Below are positions 8,657 to 19,325 of a DNA stretch of 64,000 nucleotides, piece after piece. The stretch comes from Streptomyces sp. NBC_01723 (GTDB lineage Bacteria > Actinomycetota > Actinomycetes > Streptomycetales > Streptomycetaceae): NCBI RefSeq assembly GCF_036246005.1, contig NZ_CP109171.1:806001-870000 (forward strand), written 5' to 3'. The translations under genes were made by a program, and so were the position numbers. Position 1 is the stretch's first letter, and every line of letters starts with the position of its first letter. The notes below the pieces were generated by a model that saw only the letters and a list, made by a program, of their open reading frames with translations, did not search any database and was not told the DNA's origin.

Positions 8657-8686
8657 TGGCAGTGCGAGATTTACTTGACACTGCCA
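8657..8686. promoter_or_regulatory. inverted repeat upstream of the MMPL gene
   Basis: TGGCAGTG and CACTGCCA form perfect 8-bp arms 14 bases apart, 93 bases upstream of the MMPL start. The spacing and position fit a TetR- or MarR-type operator. Confidence 0.5.
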
Positions 8687-8693
8687 GGTAGTT

Positions 8694-9024
8694 CTCACAC
8701 CTTGGATTCGGGCGTGCAGATGCATGTCGTGCCGGCCGTCGTCGTGCACGGCGGCACGGCGCTGGGTTCCTTCGAGTGGGTAGCCGGACTTGGTGGCGAC
8801 CGCGCAGGAGGCGTGATTGCGCGTCGCATGCTCCAGGTACAGGCGGTGGAAACCGACCACGACCAACGCCCAGGCTGAAACTGCTGCCACCGCCGAGGTC
8901 GCGACACCGCGACCGCGGGCGTCCGGAAGCACCCAGTAACTGACGTTTGCGACACCGTCGTCGAAGCCGAAGCCGCGCAGCGCGACCCGGCCGAACCATG
9001 CTCGCCCACCGGCAACGAGACAAG
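8694..9024 (-). pseudogene. GNAT acetyltransferase, 5'-truncated remnant
   Basis: The minus strand encodes NVSYWVLPDARGRGVATSAV (acetyl-CoA loop, R-G-x-G-V-A), then GFHRLYLEHATRNHASC and VATKSGYPLEGTQRRAAVHD, i.e. the C-terminal half of a RimJ/RimL-type N-acetyltransferase. The N-terminal half is absent; upstream sequence in frame (AWFGRVALRGFGFDD) is only partly family-like. The frame also runs past the expected end into the MMPL promoter. Likely a dead fragment. Confidence 0.6.
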
Positions 9025-9145
9025 TCAAGGCCGGCCGGCTCCCCACCAGGCGGTCACTTCGCGGCCTGAACCGCGGTGTCGCTGTCGCGCGGCGCCCGGG
9101 CGCCGCGCGCTGCCGCATCACCGTGGCGAGCCGGCGGAGTGCCTG

Positions 9146-9235
9146 TCAGCCTCGGCCGAGGCCGCGGAACTCGTTGCCTTCCGGGTCGGCCGTCATCGTC
9201 CACGGTGCGTCGACCCGGCCCCTTCGCCCGTGCGA
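9146..9235 (-). pseudogene. glyoxalase/VOC-family C-terminal remnant
   Basis: The minus-strand translation ends APWTMTADPEGNEFRGLGRG. The W-T-x-x-A-D-P-E-G-N-E-F motif is the signature C-terminal strand of VOC (glyoxalase/bleomycin resistance-like) proteins, but nothing upstream in any frame restores the rest of the domain. A short fossil of a deleted gene. Confidence 0.45.
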
Positions 9236-9314
9236 TGGACGCCGTACTGCAAGGTCTCCGGGGCCCGGGACGCGGACGAGACCGATGCACACCGCTGCGC
9301 TCCCCGACCGCCCG

Positions 9315-10331
9315 TCACACGCTCCGTTCGGGGATCGTCGGGAGGATCCTCTTGGCAATACCGAGGAGGGCGCTGTCGTCCGGGAGGGCTCCGGTCGTGC
9401 TCCACACGGTGATGTCGAAGTAGCCGCCCCGGTCCTTCGCGTCGAAGGCCACGGACAGCGTTCTGGCCAGCGGGCCCTGCTCGACCGGTCCGCCGGATCC
9501 GCCGCTCCCGAGATTGATCTCGATCTTCATGGTGTGATCCGAGGCGAGGACCGCGGGCCGGCCGAGGACCACGAGCGTCTTCACGTCCGTCTCCTCGCCG
9601 TACTTCATCAGGTTCACGTACTGGGCGATCGACAGCTTGTTGTACGTGGCCGAGACGTTCACGGTGTAGGTGTCGAACTGGACCTCGGCCTCCGGCTGGG
9701 CGACCTTCCCGTCGGTCAGGGGCGCGGTGTTGCTCGTGCCGGACGCCACGGTGGCGGTCTCGGCGGGCGTTCCCAGGAGCTGGGCCAGGTCGGAGACGTT
9801 GAGCGCCTTGCACAGTTCGTCGCCGGTCACCGCCTCGGGGTGCTTCGCGTAGGCGCTCGGCAGTTTCTCGCCCTCCCCGCTCGAACACGAGGCGGCCTGC
9901 GGCGTGCTGTCGTTCTCGGAGGGCTGCAGACGCGGGCCCAGCCACACCGCGGCCCCGAGCGCCGCGAACACGGCCACGGCCGCGAAGGCCTGCGCCCACG
10001 CGTTGGGTTCCTTCTCCCGCGCGGACGGGGTGGGGCGCTGCACTGCTGGAGCGTGAGTCTGCGCCTGCGCCTGCGTCTGGACAGGGGCGGCGGTCGCCGT
10101 CCCGTCTGCCGAGACCGCCGGGCCCGGGTTCCGGCGGGCGCGCAGGGCACGGACCACCGTGTGGACGCGCACCGCGGTGAACACGAGGAACACCGCGCCG
10201 ATCCCGGCCAACACCCATTCGTCGTCGCGGAGGGCGAGATGCACGAGGCGTACGCCGAAAACGGCCCCGACCACGATGAACAGCGGCTCACGGACCCAGA
10301 AGGGCAGGAGCCGGAGGAGGAAACCGAGCAT
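9315..10331 (-). CDS. DUF6215-like membrane-anchored protein
   Basis: A 338-residue protein with two N-terminal membrane helices (about residues 15-55), an Ala/Pro/Gln-rich linker, a third helix (AWAQAFAAVAVFAALGAAVWLG, about 112-133), then an extracytoplasmic domain. That domain carries CKALNVSDLAQLLGTP, EVQFDTYTVNVSATYNKL and AFDAKDRGGYFDITVWS, closing with RILPTIPE. This matches the pattern I know from DUF6215 proteins. Two Cys flank the start of the outer domain. Function unknown. ATG 10331 has no clear Shine-Dalgarno. Confidence 0.6.
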   Translation of the reverse strand: MLGFLLRLLPFWVREPLFIVVGAVFGVRLVHLALRDDEWVLAGIGAVFLVFTAVRVHTVVRALRARRNPGPAVSADGTATAAPVQTQAQAQTHAPAVQRPTPSAREKEPNAWAQAFAAVAVFAALGAAVWLGPRLQPSENDSTPQAASCSSGEGEKLPSAYAKHPEAVTGDELCKALNVSDLAQLLGTPAETATVASGTSNTAPLTDGKVAQPEAEVQFDTYTVNVSATYNKLSIAQYVNLMKYGEETDVKTLVVLGRPAVLASDHTMKIEINLGSGGSGGPVEQGPLARTLSVAFDAKDRGGYFDITVWSTTGALPDDSALLGIAKRILPTIPERSV

Positions 10332-10764
10332 CCGGCCATCTCATCAGGGCAAGATCACATTGGCTGTGGTGGAAGCCACAGTTCCGGCTCGGACGGTAGG
10401 CGGTGCCGTCGAACACGCCGGGGCACGCACGTTCCCGGCGGAGATGGCGAGGAACGGGAATCGGAGGGCCGTCGGTTGACAGTCAGCGGCGGCGCAAGAG
10501 GCACCGATTCCGAGGGCGGCGCGGCCCCATTGACGCGGCACATCGCTCTGGGCAACCATCCCCGCCGGAGGGAAGACGACCGTCACCCACGCCGTCGCCC
10601 TCCTCTCACCGCGTCATCCGGCCCTCACCGACCTCCCCGCCGTGTCCCGGTGAGGGTGGGCGGGCCAGTGGGTGCGTGAGCGGCTCATGTCACACACGCG
10701 GAGAGAACAAGGTCACAACCGCTCCCTCTGCTGCTCGTCTGCCCGCCTGACCTAACATCCGAGC
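10332..10764. other. intergenic region upstream of mutA, no gene
   Basis: The 433 bases between a divergent membrane-protein gene and mutA show no frame with a recognisable protein. No cobalamin-riboswitch B12 box could be found despite the B12-dependent operon downstream. The last 12 bases hold the likely mutA promoter -10 element. Confidence 0.55.
10753..10758 (+). promoter_or_regulatory. mutA -10 hexamer, leaderless start
   Basis: TAACAT ends six bases before ATG 10765 and no Shine-Dalgarno is present. Transcription would start at the A of the ATG. Confidence 0.45.
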
Positions 10765-12575
10765 ATGACGCTCCTGCCTGACGACGGACTCGACCTCGCA
10801 GCCGAGTTCCCTCACGCGACACACGAGCAGTGGCAGCACCTGGTGGCGGGCGTGCTGCGCAAGTCGGGCAGGGAGGTGCCGGACGACGAGGCGGAGGACG
10901 CCCTGTCCACCGCGCTCGAGGACGGCCTGCGGGTACGGCCCCTGTACACCGCGCGCGACGCCGCCCCCGACCCCGGTCTGCCGGGCCTCGCGCCCTTCGT
11001 GCGCGGCGGCCGCGCCCAGGCCGCCCGCATCGGCGGCTGGGACGTGCGCCAGCGGCACACCGTGGCCGAGGGAGCGTCGGTCATGACCGACCTCGAGAAC
11101 GGTGTCACCTCCCTGTGGCTGGTCGTCGGCGCGTCCGCCGGCATCCCGGTCACCGCGCTCGACCGCGCCCTCGACGGCGTCCACCTCGACCTGGCTCCCG
11201 TCGTCCTGGAGGCGGGCGACGCCTTCGAGCCGGCCGCGCGTGCCCTGCTGCGCCTGCACGAGGAGAGGGGCGTCCCGGCGGACACCGTGCGGGGCAACCT
11301 CGGCGGCGATCCGCTGGGCCACGAGGCCCGTACCGGCAGGTCGTACGAGACCGCGCCCGTGGCCGAGCTGGCCCGGCTGTGCGCCGAGCGCCACCCCGGA
11401 ATGCGGGCGCTGACCGTGGACGCGCTGCCCTACCACGAGGCCGGTGGTTCGGCCGCGCAGGAGCTGGGCTGCTCCCTGGCGACGGGCCTGGCCTATCTGC
11501 GCGACCTGACAGCGGCCGGACTGGACACGGCGCAGGCCCTGACCCAACTGGAGTTCCGGTACGCCGCGACCGCCGACCAGTTCCTGACCATCGCCAAGCT
11601 GCGTGCCGCACGCCGGCTGTGGGCGCGCGTGGCGGAGGTCTGCGGCGCGCCGCGCGAGGGCGCGCAGGTGCAGCACGCGGTGACCTCGACGGTGATGATG
11701 ACGCGCCGCGACCCGTGGGTGAACATGCTGCGCACCACGGTCGCCGCCCTGGCCGCCGGGACGGGCGGCGCCGACGCCGTGACCGTGCTGCCCTTCGACC
11801 ACGCGCTCGGTCTGCCGGACGCGTTCGCGCGCCGTATCGCCCGCAACACCTCCACCATCCTGATCGAGGAGTCGCACCTGACCCGGGTGATCGACCCGGC
11901 GGGCGGTTCCTGGTACGTGGAACGGCTGACCGACGAACTGGCCCACGCCGCCTGGGCGTTCTTCCAGGACATCGAGCGGGCGGGCGGGCAGGCGGCCGCC
12001 CTGCGCTCCGGCACGGTCGGCGAACGGCTGGCGGAGACCTGGGCCGTACGCAGCGCGAAGCTGGCGAAGCGACGGGAGCCGGTCACCGGGGTCAGCGAGT
12101 TCCCGCACCTGGCCGAGAAACCCGTCGTGCGCGAGCCCGCGCCCGAACCTCCGTCGGGGGGCCTGCCCCGGGTGCGGCGGGACGAGGCGTTCGAGGCGCT
12201 GCGCGCCCGTTCGGACGCCCACCTGGCCGCGACCGGCGCCCGGCCCCGTGTCCACCTGACCGCGCTCGGCCCGGCCGCCGCCCACACCGGCCGGCTCACC
12301 TTCGCCGCCAACCTCTTCCAGGCCGGCGGCATCGAAACCGTCACCGAAGGGGACTTCGGTGAGAGCGGGGCGCGGGAGGTGTGCCTGTGCTCCAGCGACG
12401 CGCTGTACGGGGAGCAGGCCGAGTCCACCGCCGCCGCGTTGCGCAAGGCGGGCGCCGAGCACGTGTTCCTCGCGGGCCGACCGGGGCCGTACACGGGCGT
12501 GGACACCTACGTCTTCGCGGGCTGCGACGCCGTCGCCGTGCTGTCCGCCACCCTCGACCGCATGGGAGTGTCCTG

Positions 12576-12576
<1 letters not shown>
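10765..12576 (+). CDS. mutA: methylmalonyl-CoA mutase small subunit
   Basis: A 603-residue alpha-chain paralogue of methylmalonyl-CoA mutase. It keeps the TIM-barrel layout ([10 protein letters not shown] near residue 52, [25 protein letters not shown] near 262, [27 protein letters not shown] and [11 protein letters not shown] near 375). Its C-terminal cobalamin-like domain is shortened and lacks the DxHxxG B12 motif, as expected for the non-catalytic subunit. With MutB it interconverts succinyl-CoA and (R)-methylmalonyl-CoA, linking propionate and odd-chain or branched amino-acid catabolism to the TCA cycle and supplying polyketide extender units. The stop overlaps the mutB ATG by one base. 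Confidence 0.95.
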
Positions 12577-14756
<2,180 letters not shown>

Positions 14757-14768
14757 GCCGGTGACGTG

Positions 14769-15782
14769 ATGGCCCTCGAACTCGACGCCTACGTCAAGGG
14801 CGTCCTGGACGGCAAGCGCGCGGTCGTCGCCCGTGCGATCACCCTCGTCGAGTCCACCCGTCCCCAACACCGTACGCTCGCGCAGCGGTTGCTGACGGAA
14901 CTGCTGCCGCACAGCGGCACGGCCCGGCGGATCGGGATCAGCGGCGTGCCGGGTGTCGGCAAGTCGACGTTCATCGACGCCTTCGGCACGATGCTGACCG
15001 GGCTCGGCCACCGGGTCGCCGTCCTCGCCGTCGACCCGTCCTCGAGCCGGACCGGCGGATCGATCCTCGGCGACAAGACCCGGATGGAACGCCTGGCCGT
15101 CGACCCGGCGGCGTTCGTCCGCCCCTCCCCCACCGCGGGGACGCTCGGCGGGGTCGCGAAGGCGACCCGCGAGTCGATCGTGGTGATGGAGGCCGCCGGC
15201 TACGACGTGGTGCTGGTGGAGACCGTCGGCGTGGGCCAGTCCGAGACGGCCGTCGCCGACATGGTCGACTCCTTCCTGCTGCTCACCCTGGCCCGCACCG
15301 GCGACCAGTTGCAGGGCATCAAGAAGGGCGTGCTGGAACTCGCGGACGTGATCGCCGTCAACAAGGCGGACGGGCCACACGAGCGCGACGCCCGCACGGC
15401 GGCACGTGAACTGGCGGGCGCCCTGCGGCTCATGCACGGCAAGGACGCCTTCTGGACGCCGCCGGTGCTCAGTTGCAGCGCACGCGAGTCGACGGCACTC
15501 GACACCGTCTGGGAGCGCCTGGAGCAGCACCGCACCCTGCTGGACTCCACCGGCCGCCTCGCCGCCAAGCGCCGCACCCAGCAGGTCGACTGGGTCTGGA
15601 GCATGGTCCGCGACGAACTGCTGGGCCGCCTGCACGCCGACCCGGCCGTCCGGTCTCTGGCTCCGCGGCTCGAACAGCAGGTGAGGGAGGGCGGATTGAC
15701 CGCGACCCTGGCGGCGGAACGCATCCTGGACGCGTTCACGAACGACACAGCCGTCCCTGCACCACTCGCCTCCCCTCAGTGA
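14769..15782 (+). CDS. meaB: methylmalonyl-CoA mutase-associated GTPase MeaB
   Basis: A 337-residue G3E-family GTPase. It has the Walker A GISGVPGVGKSTF near residue 60, VLAVDPSSSRTGGSILGDKTRM as the switch region, VLVETVGVGQSE (Walker B/switch III) near 155 and the base-specificity motif NKAD near 197. MeaB guards MutAB, gating adenosylcobalamin delivery and ejecting inactivated cofactor. ATG 14769 and GTG 14766 are adjacent candidate starts; neither has a strong ribosome site, in keeping with coupling to mutB. Confidence 0.95.
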   Translation: MALELDAYVKGVLDGKRAVVARAITLVESTRPQHRTLAQRLLTELLPHSGTARRIGISGVPGVGKSTFIDAFGTMLTGLGHRVAVLAVDPSSSRTGGSILGDKTRMERLAVDPAAFVRPSPTAGTLGGVAKATRESIVVMEAAGYDVVLVETVGVGQSETAVADMVDSFLLLTLARTGDQLQGIKKGVLELADVIAVNKADGPHERDARTAARELAGALRLMHGKDAFWTPPVLSCSARESTALDTVWERLEQHRTLLDSTGRLAAKRRTQQVDWVWSMVRDELLGRLHADPAVRSLAPRLEQQVREGGLTATLAAERILDAFTNDTAVPAPLASPQ

Positions 15783-15797
15783 CCTTCCCCCCATGGG

Positions 15798-16345
15798 TCA
15801 GTGAGTGACCGGTTCGACCAAGCGAGTCGTCGACTTCACGCCGGGGAGAGGCCGCCTGCCCGTGAGCAGGTGCTCGCCCCTCGGGTTGTCGTTGAGGTGC
15901 TTCTCGAAGAATGCCGTGGCGTATGCGGTGAAGGCGTCCTGGTGAGTCGTAGGGGCGAGTCCGCGCTTCGGGCAGGTGCTGTCGTCCTCGCCCAGTGGGG
16001 CAGGGGGGCCATCGGGTGTTGAAGAAATCGTGGTTGCCGTCGTGCAGCGAGACGGAGTAGGCCGGTGCGGAGGAGCGTCCCTCGGCGTCGTCGAGGTATT
16101 GCTGCCGCTCTCGCGGGGCCACTGTTGGGCGTCGGGATCGGTGCACGCGTACCAAGACCCGTGGGAGAGAACCACCAGTGGCAGCTGTCCACGCACGGTG
16201 CTCGGGCGGGGCACCACCGCGCGTATCTCACTGACGGTGCCGCTGCTGGGGTCGCTGAAGGCCTCCTCGCCCAGGTCGTAGGTTTCGGTGACCGGATGGG
16301 TTCACTCGGGGGCACGACGGGCGGTGCACGGCGCCGAGTTGAGTG
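15798..16345 (-). pseudogene. secreted-type alpha/beta hydrolase, frameshifted remnant
   Basis: Minus-strand fragments in three frames fit one alpha/beta hydrolase: QLPLVVLSHGSWYA (strand and oxyanion HG), then RQQYLDDAEGRSSAPAYSVS and LHDGNHDFFNTRW (catalytic-His region), then HQDAFTAYATAFFEKHLND near the C terminus. At least two frameshifts separate them, the nucleophile elbow is lost and so is the N terminus. No functional product is expected. Confidence 0.6.
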
Positions 16346-16387
16346 ATTCTCTCCCGGCGCGGACGGTCTGGGGTCACCTCACGGGGC

Positions 16388-17053
16388 TCACCGCCGGACG
16401 GCACGCAGTCCGTCCAGGAGCAGCCGCAGGCCGAACTCGAAGTGTGCCGTGAAGTCCGTGCTGGTGAGCACCGGCAGGATGGCAGCGAGGTGCGGATACG
16501 TCCCTGTCACCACCGCCTCGCGCAGGGCGCCCGCATCGGCGGGCCCTCCGGCCCCGGGCTGGACGGCGGCCTGTTCCTCCAGGGTGTGTCCGACGGTGAA
16601 GTTGGTCACCGCGTAGAGCGCCCGCGCCGCTTCGCCGTCGCCGAAGCCCGCCTCGCGCAGCTCGCCGACGAAGCTGTCGGCGAAGCCCAGGGTGTTGGGG
16701 CCGGTCGAGTGAGTACCGGCGAAGACGCGTGCGCCGTCGCGATGGGCGAGCAGGGCCGTACGCAGCGCGCGGGCGAGGCGCGCCGCTCTCTCGTTCCAGT
16801 CGCCGTCTCCCGTCGGCCCGGCGGCGTCGGCGACGCCGTCGACCATGCGCTCGGCCATCGCGGTGAGCAGATCCTGTTTGGTCGCGAAGTAGCGGTACAG
16901 CGCACCGGCCCGGACGCCCATCGCATCGGCGAGCCGCCGCATGGTCAGCGCGTCGAGACCGGACTCGTTCAGCAGGTCGAGAGCGGTCTGGACGGTGCGG
17001 GCCTGGTCGAGCCGGGCGGGCCGGCCCCTGGTCGGGCTTGACGGGGAGCTCAT
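16388..17053 (-). CDS. TetR family transcriptional regulator (TetR_C_1 type)
   Basis: The 221-residue repressor has the TetR HTH: ALDLLNESGLDALTMRRLAD, then GVRAGALYRYFATKQDLLTAM, around residues 25-65. An all-helical C-terminal domain with VTNFTVGHTLEEQ follows, typical of the tetracycline-repressor C-terminal family. ATG 17053 is preferred (GAGGTG just upstream); GTG 17062 is possible. It is divergent from a flavin monooxygenase, with a large palindrome (17068-17095) between, so it probably represses both genes and is relieved by the monooxygenase substrate. Confidence 0.9.
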   Translation of the reverse strand: MSSPSSPTRGRPARLDQARTVQTALDLLNESGLDALTMRRLADAMGVRAGALYRYFATKQDLLTAMAERMVDGVADAAGPTGDGDWNERAARLARALRTALLAHRDGARVFAGTHSTGPNTLGFADSFVGELREAGFGDGEAARALYAVTNFTVGHTLEEQAAVQPGAGGPADAGALREAVVTGTYPHLAAILPVLTSTDFTAHFEFGLRLLLDGLRAVRR

Positions 17054-17067
17054 GCACCTCACTATAG

Positions 17068-17095
17068 TGAACGGCGTTCACGTGAACACCGTTCA
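17068..17095. promoter_or_regulatory. TetR operator palindrome
   Basis: A 28-bp palindrome with a single mismatched pair, centred on GTTCAC/GTGAAC. It also reads as two copies of TGAACnnCGTTCA-type 13-mers 15 bases apart (17068-17080 and 17083-17095). It covers the space between the two divergent starts, where a repressor would block both promoters. Confidence 0.75.
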
Positions 17096-17118
17096 TTAAA
17101 TAGAGGAGGACAACTCCG

Positions 17119-18633
17119 ATGAACACCGACGTGATCGTCGTGGGCGCGGGCCCGACGGGGCTGATGCTCGCCTGCGAGCTGGCACTGGCGGGCGTACGGA
17201 TCCGGATCATCGAGCGCCGCACCGAGCCGCAGCGCGATTCGCGGGCGCTGAGCCTGCACCCGCGCAGTGTGGAACTGCTGGACCAGCGGGGCCTGCTCGA
17301 CCGGTTCCTCCCGCTCGGCCGGACCGTGCCGGGCTGGCACTTCGCCGGGCTGCGGACACAACTGGACTTCCGCGCTCTCGACTCCCGGCACGGCTACAGC
17401 CTCTTCCTGGCCCAGGCGCGCACCGAGGCGATCCTGGAGGAGCGGGCGCACGAGCTGGGTGTGGCGATCAGCCGGGGATACGAGGCCCTCGGCGTGAGCC
17501 AGGCCGGCGACGGGGTCGAGATGCAAGTGCGCGGTCCGGGGTGCGGCACCGAGACCGTGCGCGCCCGGTACGCGGTCGGGTGCGACGGTGGCCGCAGCGT
17601 CGTACGGCGGGCCGCGGGGATCGGCTTCCCCGGTACCGACGAGACGCTGACCGGGGTGCTCGGGGACGTCGCGGTCGTCGACCCACGGCCCGGCGCCCTC
17701 GATGTCGCACGGGCCCGTGGCGTACTCGTCGCGCCGCTCGAGGGAGGACTCACCCGGGTCGTCTACCTGGATCCGGAGCGGATGCGGGTGCCGGCCGGGG
17801 AGCCCGTGACGCTGGAGGAGTTCCGTGCGTCGCTCACCCGGATCACCGGATCCGACTGCGGGGTCGCCGAGCCCCGCTGGCTGTCGCGCTTCGGCAATGC
17901 CACCCGGCTCGCGGAGAGCTACCGTTCGGGACGCGTCCTGCTGGCGGGAGACGCCGCCCACATCCACTTCCCCGCGGCGGGCCAGGGCCTCAACACCGGT
18001 CTCCAGGACGCCATGAACCTCGGCTGGAAGCTGGCGGCCGTCGTCAACGGCTGGGCGCCACCGGGGCTGCTCGACAGCTACGACGCGGAGCGCCGGCCGG
18101 TCGGGCAGTCGGTCACCGAGAACACCGAGGTCCAGACCCTGCTGGCGGAGCTGGCACTCGTCGAGCAGTACCAGCGCCCGGCCGCGGCCCTGCGGAAACT
18201 CCTCGACCAGCTGCTGGGCATGGCGGAGGTCAACCGCCTGCTCGCCGATCAGGTCTCCGCGCTCGGCACCGGATATCCACCGGCGGCCCCGGGCGCCGAT
18301 CCGCTGGTGGGGCGGCGCATGCCCGACATCGGGCTGACCGCCGCCGGTTCGCAGGCGACGCGGGTCTACGAACTGCTCCCCCAGGGCCGCTTCGTTCTGC
18401 TGTCCCTGACCGGCGACCCGGCACTTCGGGAGGCCGTCGACGCGGGCTGGGGCTCGCGGGTCACGGCCTTCACCGCCACCCGGCACGACGAGCACGCGGA
18501 CCTCGTCGGGGTGAACGAGGTTCTCGTACGCCCCGACGGTCACGTCGCGTGGGCCACCCGCACCACCGACGCCGGCGCGCGCGGCGACGAGCGTGCTCGG
18601 GCACTGACGGCCTGGGCGGGTAGGTCTTCCTGA
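17119..18633 (+). CDS. FAD-dependent monooxygenase (rifampicin monooxygenase-like)
   Basis: A 504-residue class A flavoprotein hydroxylase. The FAD-binding VVGAGPTGLMLACELALAG begins at residue 6, the DG motif YAVGCDGGRSVVRRAAGI lies near residue 155, and RVLLAGDAAHIHFPAAGQGLNTGLQDAMNLGWKLA near residue 275 contains the GD motif. A thioredoxin-like C-terminal domain (VYELLPQGRFVLLSL) follows, as in Rox and polyketide hydroxylases. It uses NAD(P)H and O2 to hydroxylate aromatic or naphthoquinone compounds. GAGGAGGA precedes ATG 17119. Divergence from TetR suggests a substrate-induced detoxification pair; drug specificity is not predictable. Confidence 0.9.
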   Translation: MNTDVIVVGAGPTGLMLACELALAGVRIRIIERRTEPQRDSRALSLHPRSVELLDQRGLLDRFLPLGRTVPGWHFAGLRTQLDFRALDSRHGYSLFLAQARTEAILEERAHELGVAISRGYEALGVSQAGDGVEMQVRGPGCGTETVRARYAVGCDGGRSVVRRAAGIGFPGTDETLTGVLGDVAVVDPRPGALDVARARGVLVAPLEGGLTRVVYLDPERMRVPAGEPVTLEEFRASLTRITGSDCGVAEPRWLSRFGNATRLAESYRSGRVLLAGDAAHIHFPAAGQGLNTGLQDAMNLGWKLAAVVNGWAPPGLLDSYDAERRPVGQSVTENTEVQTLLAELALVEQYQRPAAALRKLLDQLLGMAEVNRLLADQVSALGTGYPPAAPGADPLVGRRMPDIGLTAAGSQATRVYELLPQGRFVLLSLTGDPALREAVDAGWGSRVTAFTATRHDEHADLVGVNEVLVRPDGHVAWATRTTDAGARGDERARALTAWAGRSS

Positions 18634-19325
18634 AAGGAGCGGATCACCCGCGCACCGAGTGAGGCCACGTCCGTGTACCACCCGGCCGACCGGATCAGCC
18701 ATGAGCGCACCGTCTCACCGGACTCTGACCGGTCGCAGCCGGCGGGCTGGATGCGGTCGGGTCCTGGGACGACTGGCCGACCGGACACCGGTCACGGAGG
18801 ATCGGCCGGGTCGAGGCCGAGCGCCCGGGCCGCGCGGTCACGTCGCTGATCGAGGTCGGGCACGTTCTCCCGGTACTCGTCGGCGACTGCCTGGGGTTCT
18901 CCGGCGGTCCGTCCGGGGGCGTCCCGCCACCACGGAGCCACCGGACACAGCCTCGACCCCGCCAGTCCGAGCGCGAGCGGCCCTGCCTCGGCGTCGAGGC
19001 TGACCTACACCACTGGGCGTCCCCCCGCCGCTCTCGCCGAAGCAGGCGATGACACCCTCGTCGGTACCCGGGAATCGGCAGCAAGGCGCCAGGGTGACCG
19101 GGTACGTCGGCTGGGCGACCGAGGCGCGCCCATACCGTTCTCGCGCGTGACCTTCGCTGCCGCAAGGCCGATACTGCCGACAGCGGCATCCTGACCACGC
19201 CGCGCCCGACCGTCCGACCGACCTGACACGCCGGCACCGACGTCAGCCTTGAGTCGGCATCAGCGCTGCCAGAACCCGCATACGCAGGTCAACGACTGGC
19301 CTGTCAGGCTTCCCAGGAGGTACCC
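18634..19325. other. 692-base gap without a supported gene
   Basis: Frames on both strands here are short and lack coherent domain patterns. Minus-strand scraps such as DAAVGSIGLAAAKVTRENGMG (about 19110-19190) may be fossils of a deleted gene but cannot be assigned. The last 30 bases carry the AGGAGG ribosome site of dhaK. Confidence 0.5.

Noticed and set aside
8549..9121. Full-length acetyltransferase reading
   Set aside because: Only the C-terminal half of a GNAT domain is present and the frame runs into the MMPL start, so it is listed as a remnant.
10332..10764. Cobalamin riboswitch upstream of mutA
   Set aside because: No B12-box-like motif was found on either strand.
16388..17222. Longer minus-strand frame overlapping the tetR gene and its promoter
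   Set aside because: It would cover the operator palindrome and the start of the monooxygenase; the TetR domain lies in a different frame.
19005..19237. Small minus-strand open frames before dhaK
   Set aside because: No start signals or coherent homology; recorded only as part of the unexplained gap.
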